Made by a program: the position numbers and the translations under genes
In this document: positions 37,485 to 51,475 of the stretch, in pieces
Layout: each line of letters begins with the position of its first letter
Position numbering within the stretch: position 1 is the first letter of the stretch
The notes under the pieces: generated by a model
Told to the model about the DNA's origin: nothing
Databases searched by the model: none
What the model saw: the letters and a program-made list of their open reading frames with translations, nothing else
Assembly (NCBI GenBank): GCA_963580455.1
Contig: OY756966.1
Coordinates: 25,423,001 to 25,487,000 of the forward strand
Length of the DNA: 64,000 bases
DNA from: Euonymus europaeus
Lineage: Eukaryota; Streptophyta; Magnoliopsida; Celastrales; Celastraceae
Direction of reading: 5' to 3'

Positions 37485-38932
37485 ATTTTAGCTTGATTTC
37501 GCACTACTTTTCAAGCTCTACAATCCTGGCGTTTTGGATTTTGATTTCCGAACTCGTGGTTAGTAGGTCTTGTTTCATCTAGTTAGACGCGAAATGTGGT
37601 TTCTTTACGTAAACGGTTTTATGAATATCCGTTGACTACGAGTTCAGAATTCGGTGATTTTTAGCATGATTTCACACTACTTTTCGAGCTCTACAATCAT
37701 GGCATTCCGGATTTTGATTTCAGAACTCGTGGCTAGTAGGTCTCGTTTCACCTAGTTAGCCGCGAAATGTGGTTTCTTTACGTAAACGGTTTTATGAATA
37801 TCCGTTGACTCCGAGTTCTGAATTCGGTGAATTTTAGCTTGATTTCGCACTACTTTTCTAGCTCTACAATCCTGGCGCTTTGGATTTTTATTTCAGAACT
37901 CGTGGCTAGTAGGTCTCGTTTCACCTAGTTAGCCGCGAAATGTGGTTTCTTTACGTAAACGGTTTTATGAATATCCGTTGACTACGAGTTCCGAATTCGG
38001 CGATTTTTAGGTTGATTTCACACTACTTTTCGAGCTCTACAATCCTGGCGTTTCGGATTTTGATTTCAGAACTCGTGGCTAGTAGGTCTCGTTTCACCTA
38101 GTTAGCCGCGAAATGTGGTTTCTTTACGTGAACGGTTTTATGAATATCCGTTGACTCCGAGTTCTGAATTCGGTGAATTTTAGCTTGATTTCCCCCTACT
38201 TTTCGAGCTCTACAATCCTGGCTTTTTGGATTTTGATTTCCGAACTCGTGGTTAGTAGGTCTTGTTTCATCTAGTTAGACGCGAAATGTGGTTTCTTTAC
38301 GTAAACGGTTTTATGAATATCCGTTGACTACGAGTTCAGAATTCGGTGATTTTTAGCATGATTTCACACTACTTTTCGAGCTCTACAATCATGGCATTCC
38401 GGATTTTGATTTCAGAACTCGTGGCTAGTAGGTCTCGTTTCACCTAGTTAGCCGCGAAATGTGGTTTCTTTACGTAAACGGTTTTATGAATATCCGTTGA
38501 CTACGAGTTCAGAATTCGGTGATTTTTAGCATGATTTCACACTACTTTTCGAGCTCTACAATCGTGGTTTTCGGATTTTGATTTCAGAACTCGTGGCTAG
38601 TAGGTCTCGTTTCACCTAATTAGCCGCGAAATGTGGTTTCTTTACGTAAACGGTTTTATGAATATCCGTTGACTCCGAGTTCTGAATTCTGTGATTTTTA
38701 GCTTGATTTCGCACTACTTTTCGAACTCTACAATCCTGGTGTTTTGGATTTTGATTTCAGAACTCGTGGCTAGTTGGTCTCGTTTCACCTAGTTAGCCGC
38801 GAAATGTGGTTTCTTTACGTAAACGGTTTTATGAATATCCGTTGACTCCGAGTTCAGAATTCGGTGATTTTTAGCTTGATTTCGCACTAATTTTCGAGCT
38901 CTACAATCCTGGTGTTCCGGATTTTGATTTCA

Positions 38933-40593
38933 GAACTCGTGGCTAGTAAGTCTCGTTTCACCTAGTTAGCCGCGAAATGTGGTTTCTTTACGTAAACGGT
39001 TTTATGAATATCCGTTGACTCCGAGTTTAGAATTCGGTGATTTTTAGCATGATTTTACACTACTTTTCGAGCTCTACAATCATGGTTTTCGGATTTTGAT
39101 TTCAGAACTCGTGGCTAGTAGGTCTCGTTTCACCTAATTAGCCGCGAAATGTGGTTTCTTTACGTAAACGGTTTTATGAATATCCGTTGACTCCGAGTTC
39201 TGAATTCGGTGATTTTTAGCTTGATTTCGCACTACTTTTCGAACTCTACAATCCTGGTTTTTTGGATTTTGATTTCAGAACTCGTGGCTAGTTGGTCTCG
39301 TTTCACCTAGTTAGCCGCGAAATGTGGTTTCTTTACGTAAACGGTTTTATGAATATCCGTTGACTCCGAGTTCAGAATTCGGTGATTTTTAGCTTGATTT
39401 CGCACTACTTTTCGAGCTCTACAATCCTGGCATTCTGGATTTTGATTTCAGAACTCGTGGCTAGTAGGTCTCGTTTCATCTATTTAGCAGCGAAATGTGG
39501 TTTCTTTACGTAAACGGTTTTATGAATATCCGTTGACTCCGAGTTCTGAATTCGGTGATTTTTAGCTTGATTTCGCACTACTTTTCGAGCTCTACAATCC
39601 TGGTGTTTCGGATTTTGATTTCAGAACTCGTGTCTAGTAGGTCTCTTTTCACCTAGTTAGCCGCGAAATATGGTTTCTTTACGTAAACGGTTTTATGAAT
39701 ATCCGTTGACTCCGAGTTCTGAATTCGGTGATTTTTAGCTTGATTTCGCACTACTTTTTGAGCTCTACAATCCTGGCGTTTCGGATTTTTATTTCAGAAC
39801 TCGTGACTAGTAGGTCTCGTTTCACCTAGTTAGCCGCAAAATGTGGTTTCTTTACGTAAACGGTTTTATGAATATCTTTTCACTCCAAGTTCTGAATTCG
39901 GTGATTTTAGCTTGATTTCGCACTACTTCTCGAGCTCTACAATCATGGTTTTCGGATTTTGATTTCAGAACTCGTGTCTAGTAGGTCTCGTTTCACCTAG
40001 TTAGCCGCAAAATATGGTTTCTTTACGTAAACGGTTTTATGAATATATTTTCATTCCAAGTTCGGAATTCGGTGATTTTTAGCTTGATTTCGCACTACTT
40101 TTCGAGCTCTACATTCATGGTTTTCGGATTTTGATTTCAGAACTCGTGTCTAGTAGGTCTCGTTTCACCTAGTTAGCCGCGAAATATGGTTTCTTTACGT
40201 AAACGGTTTTATGAATATCCGTTGACTCCAAGTTCTGAATTCGGTGATTTTTAGCTTGATTTCGCACTACTTTTCGAGCTCTACAATCCTGGCGTTCCGG
40301 ATTTTGATTTCAGAACTCATGGCTAGTAGGTCTCGTTTCACCTAGTTAGCCGCAAAATGTGGTTTCTTTACGTAAACGGTTTTATGAATATTTGTTGACT
40401 CCGAGTTCTGAATTTGTTGATTTTTAGCTTGATTTCGCACTACTTTTTGAGCTCTACAATCCTGGTGTTTCGGATTTTGATTTCAGAACTCGAGGCTAGT
40501 AAGTCTCGTTTCACCTAGTTAGCCGCGAAAAATGATTTCTTTACGTAAACGGTTTTATGAATATCCGTTGACTACGAGTTCTGAATTCGGTGA
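38933..40593 (+). repeat. Large block, copy 2, with an extra dimer
   Basis: Copy of 36170-37484. The two extra monomers, at about 39431-39777, carry CTATTTAGCAGCG and GTGTCTAGTAGGTCTCTTTTC. A GCAGCG plus GTGTCTAG pair in the same place occurs in the related blocks near 56200-56450 and 58100-58350, so copy 1 probably lost it. Confidence 0.85.
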
Positions 40594-41419
40594 TTTTTAG
40601 CTTGATTTCGCACTACTTTTTGAGCTCTACAATCCTGGCGTTTCGGATTTTGATTTCAGAACTCGTGGCTAGTAGGTCTCGTTTCACCTAGTTAGCCGCG
40701 AAATGTGGTTTCTTTACCTAAACGGTTTTATGAATATTCGTTGACTCCGAGTTCTGAATTCGGTGATTTTTAGCTTGATTTCACACTACTTTTTGAGCTC
40801 TACAATCCTGGCGTTTCGAATTTTGATTTTAGAACTCGTGGCTAGTAGGTCCTGTTTCACCTAGTTAGCCGCGAAATGTGGTTTCTTTACGTAAACGGTT
40901 TTATGAATATCCGTTGACTCCGAGTTCTGAATTCGGTGATTTTTAGCTTGATTTCGCACTACTTTTTGAGCTCTACAATCCTGGTGTTTCGGATTTTGAT
41001 TTCAGAACTCGTGGCTAGTAGGTCCTGTTTCACCTAGTTAGCCGCGAAAAATGATTTCTTTACGTAAACGGTTTTATGAATATCTGTTGACTCCGAGTTC
41101 TGAATTCGGTGAATTTTAGCTTGACTTCCCACTACTTTTCGAGCTCTACAATCCTGGTGCTTCGGATTTTGATTTCAGAACTCGTGGCTAGTAGGTCTCA
41201 TTTCACCTAGTTAGCCGCGAAATGTGGTTTCTTTACGTAAACGGTTTTATGAATATCCGTTGACTCCGAGTTCTGAATTCGGTGATTTTTAGCTTGATTT
41301 CGCACTACTTTTTGAGCTCTACAATCCTGGTGTTTCGGATTTTGATTTCAGAACTCGTGGCTAGTAGGTCCTGTTTCACCTAGTTAGCCGCGAAATGTGG
41401 TTTCTTTACGTAAACGGTT

Positions 41420-44400
41420 TTATGAATATCCGTTGACTCCGAGTTCTGAATTCGGTGATTTTTAGCTTGACTTCCCACTACTTTTCGAGCTCTACAATCC
41501 TAGCATTTTGGATTTTGATTTCAGAACTTGTGGCTAGTTGGTCTCGTTTCACCTAGTTAGCCGCGAAATGTGGTTTCTTTACGTAAACGGTTTTATGAAT
41601 ATCCGTTGACTCCGAGTTCTGAATTCGGTGATTTTTAGCTTGATTTCGCACTACTTTTCGAGATCTACAATCCTGGCGTTCCGGATTTTGATTTCAGAAC
41701 TCGTGGCTAGTAGGTCTCGTTTCACCTAGTTAGCCGCAAAATGTGGTTTCTTTACGTAAACGGTTTTATGAATATCCGTTGACTCCGAGTTCTGAATTCG
41801 GTGAATTTTAGCTTGATTTCGCACTAATTTTCGAACTCTACAATCCTGGCGCTTCGGATTTTGATTTCAGAACTCGTGGCTAGTAGGTCTCGTTTCACCT
41901 AGTTAGCCGCGAAATGTGCTTTCTTTACGTGAACGGTTTTATGAATATCCGTTGACTCCGAGTTCTGAATTCGGTGATTTTTAGCTTGATTTCGCACTAC
42001 TTTTTGAGCTCTACAATCCTGGCGTTTCGGATTTTGATTTCAGAACTCGTGGCTAGTAGGTCTCGTTTCACCTAGTTAGCCGCGAAATGTGGTTTCTTTA
42101 CGTAAACGGTTTTATGAATATCCGTTGACTCCGAGTTCCGAATTCGGTGAATTTTAGCTTGATTTCGCACTACTTTTCGAGCTCTACAATCCTCGTGTTT
42201 CGGATTTTGATTTCAGAACTCGTGGCTAGTAGGTCTCGTTTCACCTAGTTAGACGCGAAATGTGGTTTCTTTACGTAAACGGTTTTATGAATATCCGTTG
42301 ACTCCGAGTTCTGAATTCGGTGATTTTTAGCTTGATTTCGCACTACTTTTCGAGCTCTACAATCCTGGGGTTTCGGATTTTGATTTCAGAACTCGTGGAT
42401 AGTTGGTCTCGTTTCACCTAGTTAGCCGCGAAATGTGGTTATTTTACTTAAACGGTTTTATGAATATCCGTTGACTCCGAGTTCTGAATTCGTAGATTTT
42501 TAGCTTGATTTCGCACTACTTTTCGAGCTCTACAATCCTGGCATTTCGGATTTTGATTTCAGAACTCGTGGCTAGTAGGTCTCGTTTCACCTAGTTAGCC
42601 GCGAAATGTGTTTTCTTTACGTAAACGGTTTTATGAATATCCGTTGACTCCGAGTTCTGAATTCGATGATTTTTAGCTTGATTTCACACTACTTTTTGAG
42701 CTCTACAATCCTGGTGTTTCGAACTTTGATTTCAGAACTCGTGGCTAGTAGGTCTTGTTTCACCTAGTAAGCCGCGAAATGTGGTGTCTTTACGTAAACG
42801 GTTTTATGAAAATCCGTTGACTCCGACTTCTGAATTCGTAGATTTTTAGCTTGATTTCGCACTACTTTTTGAGCTCTACAATCCTGGAATCTCGGATTTT
42901 TATTTCAGAACTCGTGGCTAGTAGGTCTCGTTTCACCTTGTTAGCCGCGAAATGTGGTTTCTTTACGTAAACGGTTTTATTGATATCCGTTGACTCCGAG
43001 TTCTGAATTCGGTGAATTTTAGCTTGACTTCCCACTACTTTTCGAGCTATACAATCCTGGCGTTTCGGATTTTGATTTCAGTACTCGTGGCTAGTAGGTC
43101 TCGTTTCACCTAGTTAGCCGCGAAATGTGGTTTCTTTACGTAAACGGTTTTATGAATATCCGTTGACTCCGAGTTCTGAATTCAGTGATTTTTAGCTTGA
43201 CTTCGCACTACTTTTTGAGCTCTACAATTCTGGCATTTCGGATTTTGATTTCAATACTCGTGGCTAGTAGGTCTCGTTTCCCCTAGTTAGCCGCGAAATG
43301 TGGTTTCTTTACGTAAACGGTTTTATGAATATCCGTTGACTTCGAGTTCTGAATTCGGTGATTTTTAGCTTGATTTTGCGCTACTTTTCGAGCTCTACAA
43401 TCCTGGTGTTTCGGATTTTGATTTCAGAACTCGTGTCTAGTAGGTCTCTTTTCAACTAGTTAGCCGCGAAATATGGTTTCTTTACTTAAACGGTTTTATG
43501 AATATATTTTCATTCCAAGTTCGGAATTCGGTGATTTTTAGCTTGATTTCGCACTACTTTTTGAGCTCTACAATCCTGGAGTTTCGGATTTTGATTTCAG
43601 AACTCGTGGCTAGTAGGTCTCGTTTCACCTAGTTAGCCGCAAAATGTGGTTTCTTTACGTAAACGGTTTTATGAATATCCGTTGACTCCGAGTTCTGAAT
43701 TCGGAGATTTTTAGCTTGATTTCGAACTACTTTTTGAGCTCTACAATCCTGGCATTTCGGATTTTTATTTCAGAACTCGTGGCTAGTAGGTCTCGTTTCA
43801 CCTAGTTAGCCGCGAAATGCGGTTTCTTTACGTAAACGGTTTTATGAATATCCGTTGACTACGAGTTCTGAATTCGGTGATTTTTAGCTTGATTTCGTAC
43901 TACTTTTTGAGCTCTACAATCCTGGCATTTCGGATTTTGATTTCAGAACTCGTGGCTAGTAGGTCTCGTTTCACCTAGTTAGCCGCGAAATGTGGTTTCT
44001 TTACGTAAACGGTTTTATGAATATCCGTTGACTCCGAGTTCTGAATTCGGTGATTTTTAGCTTGACATCACACTACTTTTCGAGCTCTACAATCCTGGCG
44101 TTTCGGATTTTGATTTCAGAACTCGTGGCTAGTTGGTCTCGTTTCACCTAGTTAGCCGCGAAATGTGGTTTCTTTACGTAAACGGTTTTACGAATATCCG
44201 TTGACTCCGAGTTCTGAATTCGGAGATTTTTAGCTTGATTTCGCACTACTTTTTGAGCTCTACAATCCTGGTATTTCGGATTTTTATTTCAGAACTCGTG
44301 GCTAGTAGGTCTCGTTTCACCTAGTTAGCCGCGAAATGCGGTTTCTTTACGTAAACGGTTTTATGAATATCTGTTGACTCCGAGTTCTGAATTCGGTGAT

Positions 44401-44741
44401 TTTTAGCTTGACTTCGCACTACTTTTCGAGCTCTACAATCCTGGCATTTCGGATTTTGATTTCAGTACTCGTGGCTAGTAGGTCTCGTTTCCCCTAGTTA
44501 GCCGCGAAATGTGGTTTCTTTACGTAAACGATTTTATGAATATCCGTTGACTCCGAGTTCTGAATTCGGTGATTTTTAGCTTGATTTCGCACTACTTTTT
44601 GAGCTCTACAATCCTGGAGTTTCGGATTTTGATTTCAGAACTCGTGGCTAGTAGGTCTCGTTTCACCTAGTTAGCCGCGAAATGTGGTTTCTTTACGTAA
44701 ACGGTTTTATGAATATCCGTTGACTCCGAGTTCTGAATTCG
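41420..44741 (+). repeat. 19-monomer tandem duplication, copy 1 (3287 bp)
   Basis: Four independent markers give exactly 3287 bp (19 x 173): TAGCATTTTG 41501 and 44788; CCTGGGG 42364 and 45651; AACTAGTTAG 43454 and 46741; CTTGACATCA 44061 and 47348. No net indel has accumulated. Point differences are rare, for example ATTTTACTT versus ACTTTACTT near 42443 and 45730. The match starts between 41372 and 41470. Confidence 0.95.
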
Positions 44742-47700
44742 GTGATTTTTAGCTTGACTTCCCACTACTTTTCGAGCTCTACAATCATAGCATTTTGGAT
44801 TTTGATTTCAGAACTTGTGGCTAGTTGGTCTCGTTTCACCTAGTTAGCCGCGAAATGTGGTTTCTTTACGTAAACGGTTTTATGAATATCCGTTGACTCC
44901 GAGTTCTGAATTCGGTGATTTTTAGCTTGATTTCGCACTACTTTTCGAGATCTACAATCCTGGCGTTCCGGATTTTGATTTCAGAACTCGTGGCTAGTAG
45001 GTCTCGTTTCACCTAGTTAGCCGCAAAATGTGGTTTCTTTACGTAAACGGTTTTATGAATATCCGTTGACTCCGAGTTCTGAATTCGGTGAATTTTAGCT
45101 TGATTTCGCACTAATTTTCGAGCTCTACAATCCTGGGGCTTCGGATTTTGATTTCAGAACTCGTGGCTAGTAGGTCTCGTTTCACCTAGTTAGCCGCGAA
45201 ATGTGCTTTCTTTACGTGAACGGTTTTATGAATATCCGTTGACTCCGAGTTCTGAATTCGGTGATTTTTAACTTGATTTCGCACTACTTTTTGAGCTCTA
45301 CAATCCTGGCGTTTCGGATTTTGATTTCAGAACTCGTGGCTAGTAGGTCTCGTTTCACCTAGTTAGCCGCGAAATGTGGTTTCTTTACGTAAACGGTTTT
45401 ATGAATATCCGTTGACTCCGAGTTCCGAATTCGGTGAATTTTAGCTTGATTTCGCACTACTTTTCGAGCTCTACAATCCTCGTGTTTCGGATTTTGATTT
45501 CAGAACTCGTGGCTAGTAGGTCTCGTTTCACCTAGTTAGACGCGAAATGTGGTTTCTTTACGTAAACGGTTTTATGAATATCCGTTGACTCCGAGTTCTG
45601 AATTCGGTGATTTTTAGCTTGATTTCGCACTACTTTTCGAGCTCTACAATCCTGGGGTTTCGGATTTTGATTTCAGAACTCGTGGATAGTTGGTCTCGTT
45701 TCACCTAGTTAGCCGCGAAATGTGGTTACTTTACTTAAACGGTTTTATGAATATCCGTTGACTCCGAGTTCTGAATTCGTAGATTTTTAGCTTGATTTCG
45801 CACTACTTTTCGAGCTCTACAATCCTGGCATTTCGGATTTTGATTTCAGAACTCGTGGCTAGTAGGTCTCGTTTCACCTAGTTAGCCGCGAAATGTGTTT
45901 TCTTTACGTAAACGGTTTTATGAATATCCGTTGACTCCGAGTTCTGAATTCGATGATTTTTAGCTTGATTTCACACTACTTTTTGAGCTCTACAATCCTG
46001 GTGTTTCGAACTTTGATTTCAGAACTCGTGGCTAGTAGGTCTTGTTTCACCTAGTAAGCCGCGAAATGTGGTGTCTTTACGTAAACGGTTTTATGAAAAT
46101 CCGTTGACTCCGACTTCTGAATTCGTAGATTTTTAGCTTGATTTCGCACTACTTTTTGAGCTCTACAATCCTGGAATCTCGGATTTTTATTTCAGAACTC
46201 GTGGCTAGTAGGTCTCGTTTCACCTAGTTAGCCGCGAAATGTGGTTTCTTTACGTAAACGGTTTTATTGATATCCGTTGACTCCGAGTTCTGAATTCGGT
46301 GAATTTTAGCTTGACTTCCCACTACTTTTCGAGCTATACAATCCTGGCATTTCGGATTTTGATTTCAGTACTCGTGGCTAGTAGGTCTCGTTTCACCTAG
46401 TTAGCCGCGAAATGTGGTTTCTTTACGTAAACGGTTTTATGAATATCCGTTGACTCCGAGTTCTGAATTCAGTGATTTTTAGCTTGACTTCGCACTACTT
46501 TTTGAGCTCTACAATTCTGGCATTTCGGATTTTGATTTCAATACTCGTGGCTAGTAGGTCTCGTTTCCCCTAGTTAGCCGCGAAATGTGGTTTCTTTACG
46601 TAAACGGTTTTATGAATATCCGTTGACTTCGAGTTCTGAATTCGGTGATTTTTAGCTTGATTTTGCGCTACTTTTCGAGCTCTACAATCCTGGTGTTTCG
46701 GATTTTGATTTCAGAACTCGTGTCTAGTAGGTCTCTTTTCAACTAGTTAGCCGCGAAATATGGTTTCTTTACTTAAACGGTTTTATGAATATATTTTCAT
46801 TCCAAGTTCGGAATTCGGTGATTTTTAGCTTGATTTCGCACTACTTTTTGAGCTCTACCATCCTGGAGTTTCGGATTTTGATTTCAGAACTCGTGGCTAG
46901 TAGGTCTCGTTTCACCTAGTTAGCCGCAAAATGTGGTTTCTTTACGTAAACGGTTTTATGAATATCCGTTGACTCCGAGATCTGAATTCGGAGATTTTTA
47001 GCTTGATTTCGCACTACTTTTTGAGCTCTACAATCCTGGCATTTCGGATTTTTATTTCAGAACTCGTGGCTAGTAGGTCTCGTTTCACCTAGTTAGCCGC
47101 GAAATGCGGTTTCTTTACGTAAACGGTTTTATGAATATCCGTTGACTACGAGTTCTGAATTCGGTGATTTTTAGCTTGATTTCGTACTACTTTTTGAGCT
47201 CTACAATCCTGGCATTTCGGATTTTGATTTCAGAACTCGTGGCTAGTAGGTCTCGTTTCACCTAGTTAGCCGCGAAATGTGGTTTCTTTACGTAAACGGT
47301 TTTATGAATATCCGTTGACTCCGAGTTCTGAATTCGGTGATTTTTAGCTTGACATCACACTACTTTTCGAGCTCTACAATCCTGGCGTTTCGGATTTTGA
47401 TTTCAGAACTCGTGGCTAGTTGGTCTCGTTTCACCTAGTTAGCCGCGAAATGTGGTTTCTTTACGTAAACGGTTTTACGAATATCCGTTGACTCCGAGTT
47501 CTGAATTCGGAGATTTTTAGCTTGATTTCGCACTACTTTTTGAGCTCTACAATCCTGGTATTTCGGATTTTTATTTCAGAACTCGTGGCTAGTAGGTCTC
47601 GTTTCACCTAGTTAGCCGCGAAATGCGGTTTCTTTACGTAAACGGTTTTATGAATATCTGTTGACTCCGAGTTCTAAATTCGGTGATTTTTAGCTTGACT

Positions 47701-48028
47701 TCGCACTACTTTTCGAGCTCTACAATCCTGGAATTTCGGATTTTGATTTCAGTACTCGTGGCTAGTAGGTCTCGTTTCCCCTAGTTAGCCGCGAAATGTG
47801 GTTTCTTTACGTAAACGATTTTATGAATATCCGTTGACTCCGAGTTCTGAATTCGGTGATTTTTAGCTTGATTTCGCACTACTTTTTGAGCTCTACAATC
47901 CTGGAGTTTCGGATTTTGATTTCAGAACTCGTGGCTAGTAGGTCTCGTTTCACCTAGTTAGCCGCGAAATGTGGTTTCTTTACGTAAACGGTTTTATGAA
48001 TATCCGTTGACTCCGAGTTCTGAATTCG
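44742..48028 (+). repeat. 19-monomer tandem duplication, copy 2 (3287 bp)
   Basis: Second copy, directly adjoining the first. The match ends at about 48028, where GAATTCGGAGATTTTTTGC replaces GAATTCGGTGATTTTTAGC. Then a six-monomer step back occurs: CTTGACATCA at 47348 is repeated at 48386, 1038 bp on. Confidence 0.95.
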
Positions 48029-48709
48029 GAGATTTTTTGCTTGATTTCGCACTACTTTTTGAGCTCTACAATCCTGGCATTTCGGATTTTTATTTCAGAA
48101 CTCGTGGCTAGTAGGTCTCGTTTCACCTAGTTAGCCGCGAAATGCGGTTTCTTTACGTAAACGGTTTTATGAATATCCGTTGACTACGAGTTCTGAATTC
48201 GGTGATTTTTAGCTTGATTTCGTACTACTTTTTGAGCTCTACAATCCTGGCATTTCGGATTTTGATTTCAGAACTCGTGGCTAGTAGGTCTCGTTTCACC
48301 TAGTTAGCCGCGAAATGTGGTTTCTTTACGTAAACGGTTTTATGAATATCCGTTGACTCCGAGTTCTGAATTCGGTGATTTTTAGCTTGACATCACACTA
48401 CTTTTCGAGCTCTACAATCCTGGCGTTTTGGATTTTGATTTCAGAACTCGTGGCTAGTTGGTCTCGTTTCACCTAGTTAGCCGTGAAATGTGGTTTCTTT
48501 ACGTAAACGGATTTATGAATATCCGTTGACTCCGAGTTCTGAATTCGGTGATTTTTAGCTTGATTTCGCCCTACTTTTCGAGCTCTACAATCCTGGCGTT
48601 CCGGATTTTGATTTCAGAACTCGTGGCTAGTAGGTCTCGTTTCACCTAGTTAGCCGCGAAATGTGGTTTCTTTACGTAAACGGTTTTATGAATATCCGTT
48701 GACTCCGAG

Positions 48710-51475
48710 TTCTGAATTCGGTGATTTTTAGCTTGATTTCGCACTACTTTTCGAGCTCTACAATCATCATTTTCGGATTTTGATTTCAGAACTCGTGTCT
48801 AGTAGGTCTCGTTTCACCTAGTTAGCCGCGAAATATGGTTTCTTTAAGTAAACGGTTTTATGATTATCCGTTGACTCCGAGTTCTGAATTCAGTGAATTT
48901 TAGCTTGATTTCGAAGTACTTTTCGAGCTCTACAATCCTCGCATTTCGGATTTTGATTTCAGAACTCGTGGCTAGTAGGTATCGTTTCACCGAGTTAGAC
49001 GCGAAATGTTGTTTCTTTACGTAAACGGTTTTTTGAATATCCGTTGACTCCGAGTTCTGAATTCGGTGATTTTTAGCTTTATTTCGCACTACTTTTTGAG
49101 CTCTACAATCCTGGCATCTTGGATTTTGAATTCAGAACTCGTGGGTAGTTAGTCTCATTTCACCTAGTTAGCCGCGAAATGTGGTTTCTTTACGTAAACG
49201 GTTTTATGAATATCCGTTGACTACGAAGTTCTGAATTCGGAGATTTTTAGCTTGATTTTGCACTACTTTTTGAGCTCTACAATCCTGGAATTTCGGATTT
49301 TTATTTCAGAACTCGTGGCTAGTAGGTCTCGTTTCACCTAGTTAGCCGCGAAATGTGGTTTCTTTACGTAAACGGTTTTATGAATATCCGTTGACTCCGA
49401 GTTCTGAATTCGGTGAATTTTTGCTTGACTTCCCACTACTTTTCGAGCTCTACAATCCTGGCGTTTCGGATTTTGATTTCAGTACTCGTGGCTAGTAGGT
49501 CTCGTTTCACCTAGTTAGCCGCGAAATGTGGTTTCTTTACGTAAACGGTTTTATGAATATCCGTTGACTCCGAGTTCTGAATTCGGTGATTTTTAGCTTG
49601 ACTTCGCACTACTTTTCGAGCTCTACAATCCTGGCGTTTCGGATTTTGATTTCATTACTCGTGGCTAGTAGGTCTCGTTTCCCCTAGTTAGCCACGAAAT
49701 GTGGTTTCTTTACGTAAACGGTTTTATGAATATCCGTTGACTCCGAGTTCTGAATTCGGTGATTTTTAGCTTGATTTCGCACTACTTTTCGAGCTCTACA
49801 ATCTTGGCTTTTCGGATTTTGATTTCAGAACTCGTGGCTAGTTGGTCTCGTTTCACCTAGTTAGCCGCGAAATGTGGTTTCTTTACGTAAACGGTTTTAT
49901 GAATATCCGTTGACTCCGAGTTCTGAATTCGGAGATTTTTAGCTTGATCTCGCACTACTTTTTGAGCTCTACAATCCTGGCATTTCGGATTTTTATTTCA
50001 GAACTCGTGGCTAGTAGGTCTCGTTTCACCTAGTTAGCCTCGAAATGCGGTTTCTTTACGTAAATGGTTTTATGAATATCCGTTGACTCCGAGTTCTGAA
50101 TTCGGTGATTTTAACTTGATTTCGCACTTCTTTTTGAGCTCTACAATCCTAGTGTTTCGGATTTTGATTTCAGAACTCGAGGCTAGTAGGTCTTGTTTCA
50201 CCTAGTTAGCCGCGAAAAATGGTTTCTTTACGTAAACGGTTTTATGAATATCCGTTGACTACGAGATCTGAATTCGGTGATTTTTAGCTTGATTTCGTAC
50301 TACTTTTTGAGCTCTACAATCCTGGCATTTCGGATTTTGATTTCAGAACTCGTGGCTAGTAGGTCTCGTTTCACCTAGTTAGCCGCGAAATGTGGTTTCT
50401 TTACGTAAACGGTTTTATGAATATCTGTTGACTCCGAGTTCTGAATTCAGTGAATTTTAGCTTGACTTCCCACTACTTTTCGAGCTCTACAATCCTGGCG
50501 CTTCGGATTTTGATTTCAGAACTCGTGGCTAGTAGGTCTCATTTCACCTAGTTAGCCGCGAAATGTGGTTTCTTTACGTAAATGGTTTTATGAATATCCG
50601 TTGACTCCGAGTTCTGAATTCGGTGATTTTAACTTGATTTCGCACTTCTTTTTGAGCTCTACAATCCTAGTGTTTCGGATTTTGATTTCAGAACTCGAGG
50701 CTAGTAGGTCTTGTTTCACCTAGTTAGCCGCGAAAAATGGTTTCTTTACGTAAACGGTTTTATGAATATCCGTTGACTACGAGTTCTGAATTCGGTGATT
50801 TTTAGCTTGATTTCGTACTACTTTTTGAGCTCTACAATCCTGGCATTTCGGATTTTGATTTCAGAACTCGTGGCTAGTAGGTCTCGTTTCACCTAGTTAG
50901 CCGCGAAATGTGGTTTCTTTACGTAAACGGTTTTATGAATATCCGTTGACTCCGAGTTCTGAATTCGGTGATTTTTAGCTTGACATCACACTACTTTTCG
51001 AGCTCTACAATCCTGGTGTTTTGGATTTTGATTTCAGAACTCGTGGCTAGTTGGTCTCGTTTTACCTAGTTAGCCGTGAAATGTGGTTTCTTTACGTAAA
51101 CGGATTTATGAATATCCGTTGACTCCGAGTTCTGAATTCGGTGATTTTTAGCTTGATTTCGCCCTACTTTTCGAGCTCTACAATCCTGGCGTTCCGGATT
51201 TTGATTTCAGAACTCGTGGCTAGTAGGTCTCGTTTCACCTAGTTAGCCGCGAAATGTGGTTTCTTTACGTAAACGGTTTTATGAATATCCGTTGACTCCG
51301 AGTTCTGAATTCGGTGATTTTTAGCTTGATTTCCCACTACTTTTCGATCTCTACAATCCTCGCGTTTCGGATTTTGATTTCAGAACTCGTGGCTAGTAGG
51401 TCTCGTTTCACCTAGTTAGGCGCAAAATGTGGTTTCTTTACGTAAACGGTTTTATGAATATCTTTTCACTCCAAG
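48710..51475 (+). repeat. 16-monomer tandem duplication, copy 1 (2766 bp)
   Basis: Markers repeat 2765-2766 bp downstream: GTGATTTTTAGC at the left edge (48721, 51487), GCGAAATGTTG (49001, 51767), GAATTCAGAACTC (49128, 51894), AGTGTTTCGG (50151, 52916) and GCCCTACTTTTCG (51161, 53926). This is 16 monomers minus two or three bases. An inner three-monomer repeat of 518 bp (50151 and 50669) is present in both copies, so it predates the duplication. An extra A (GACTACGAAGTTCTG near 49226) is only in copy 1. Confidence 0.93.

Noticed and set aside
48844..49089. Open reading frame of 81 codons on the minus strand
   Set aside because: It covers about 1.4 satellite monomers and is open only because point changes removed stops that neighbouring monomers keep. 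The same phase in adjacent copies is closed, and no coding signal is seen.
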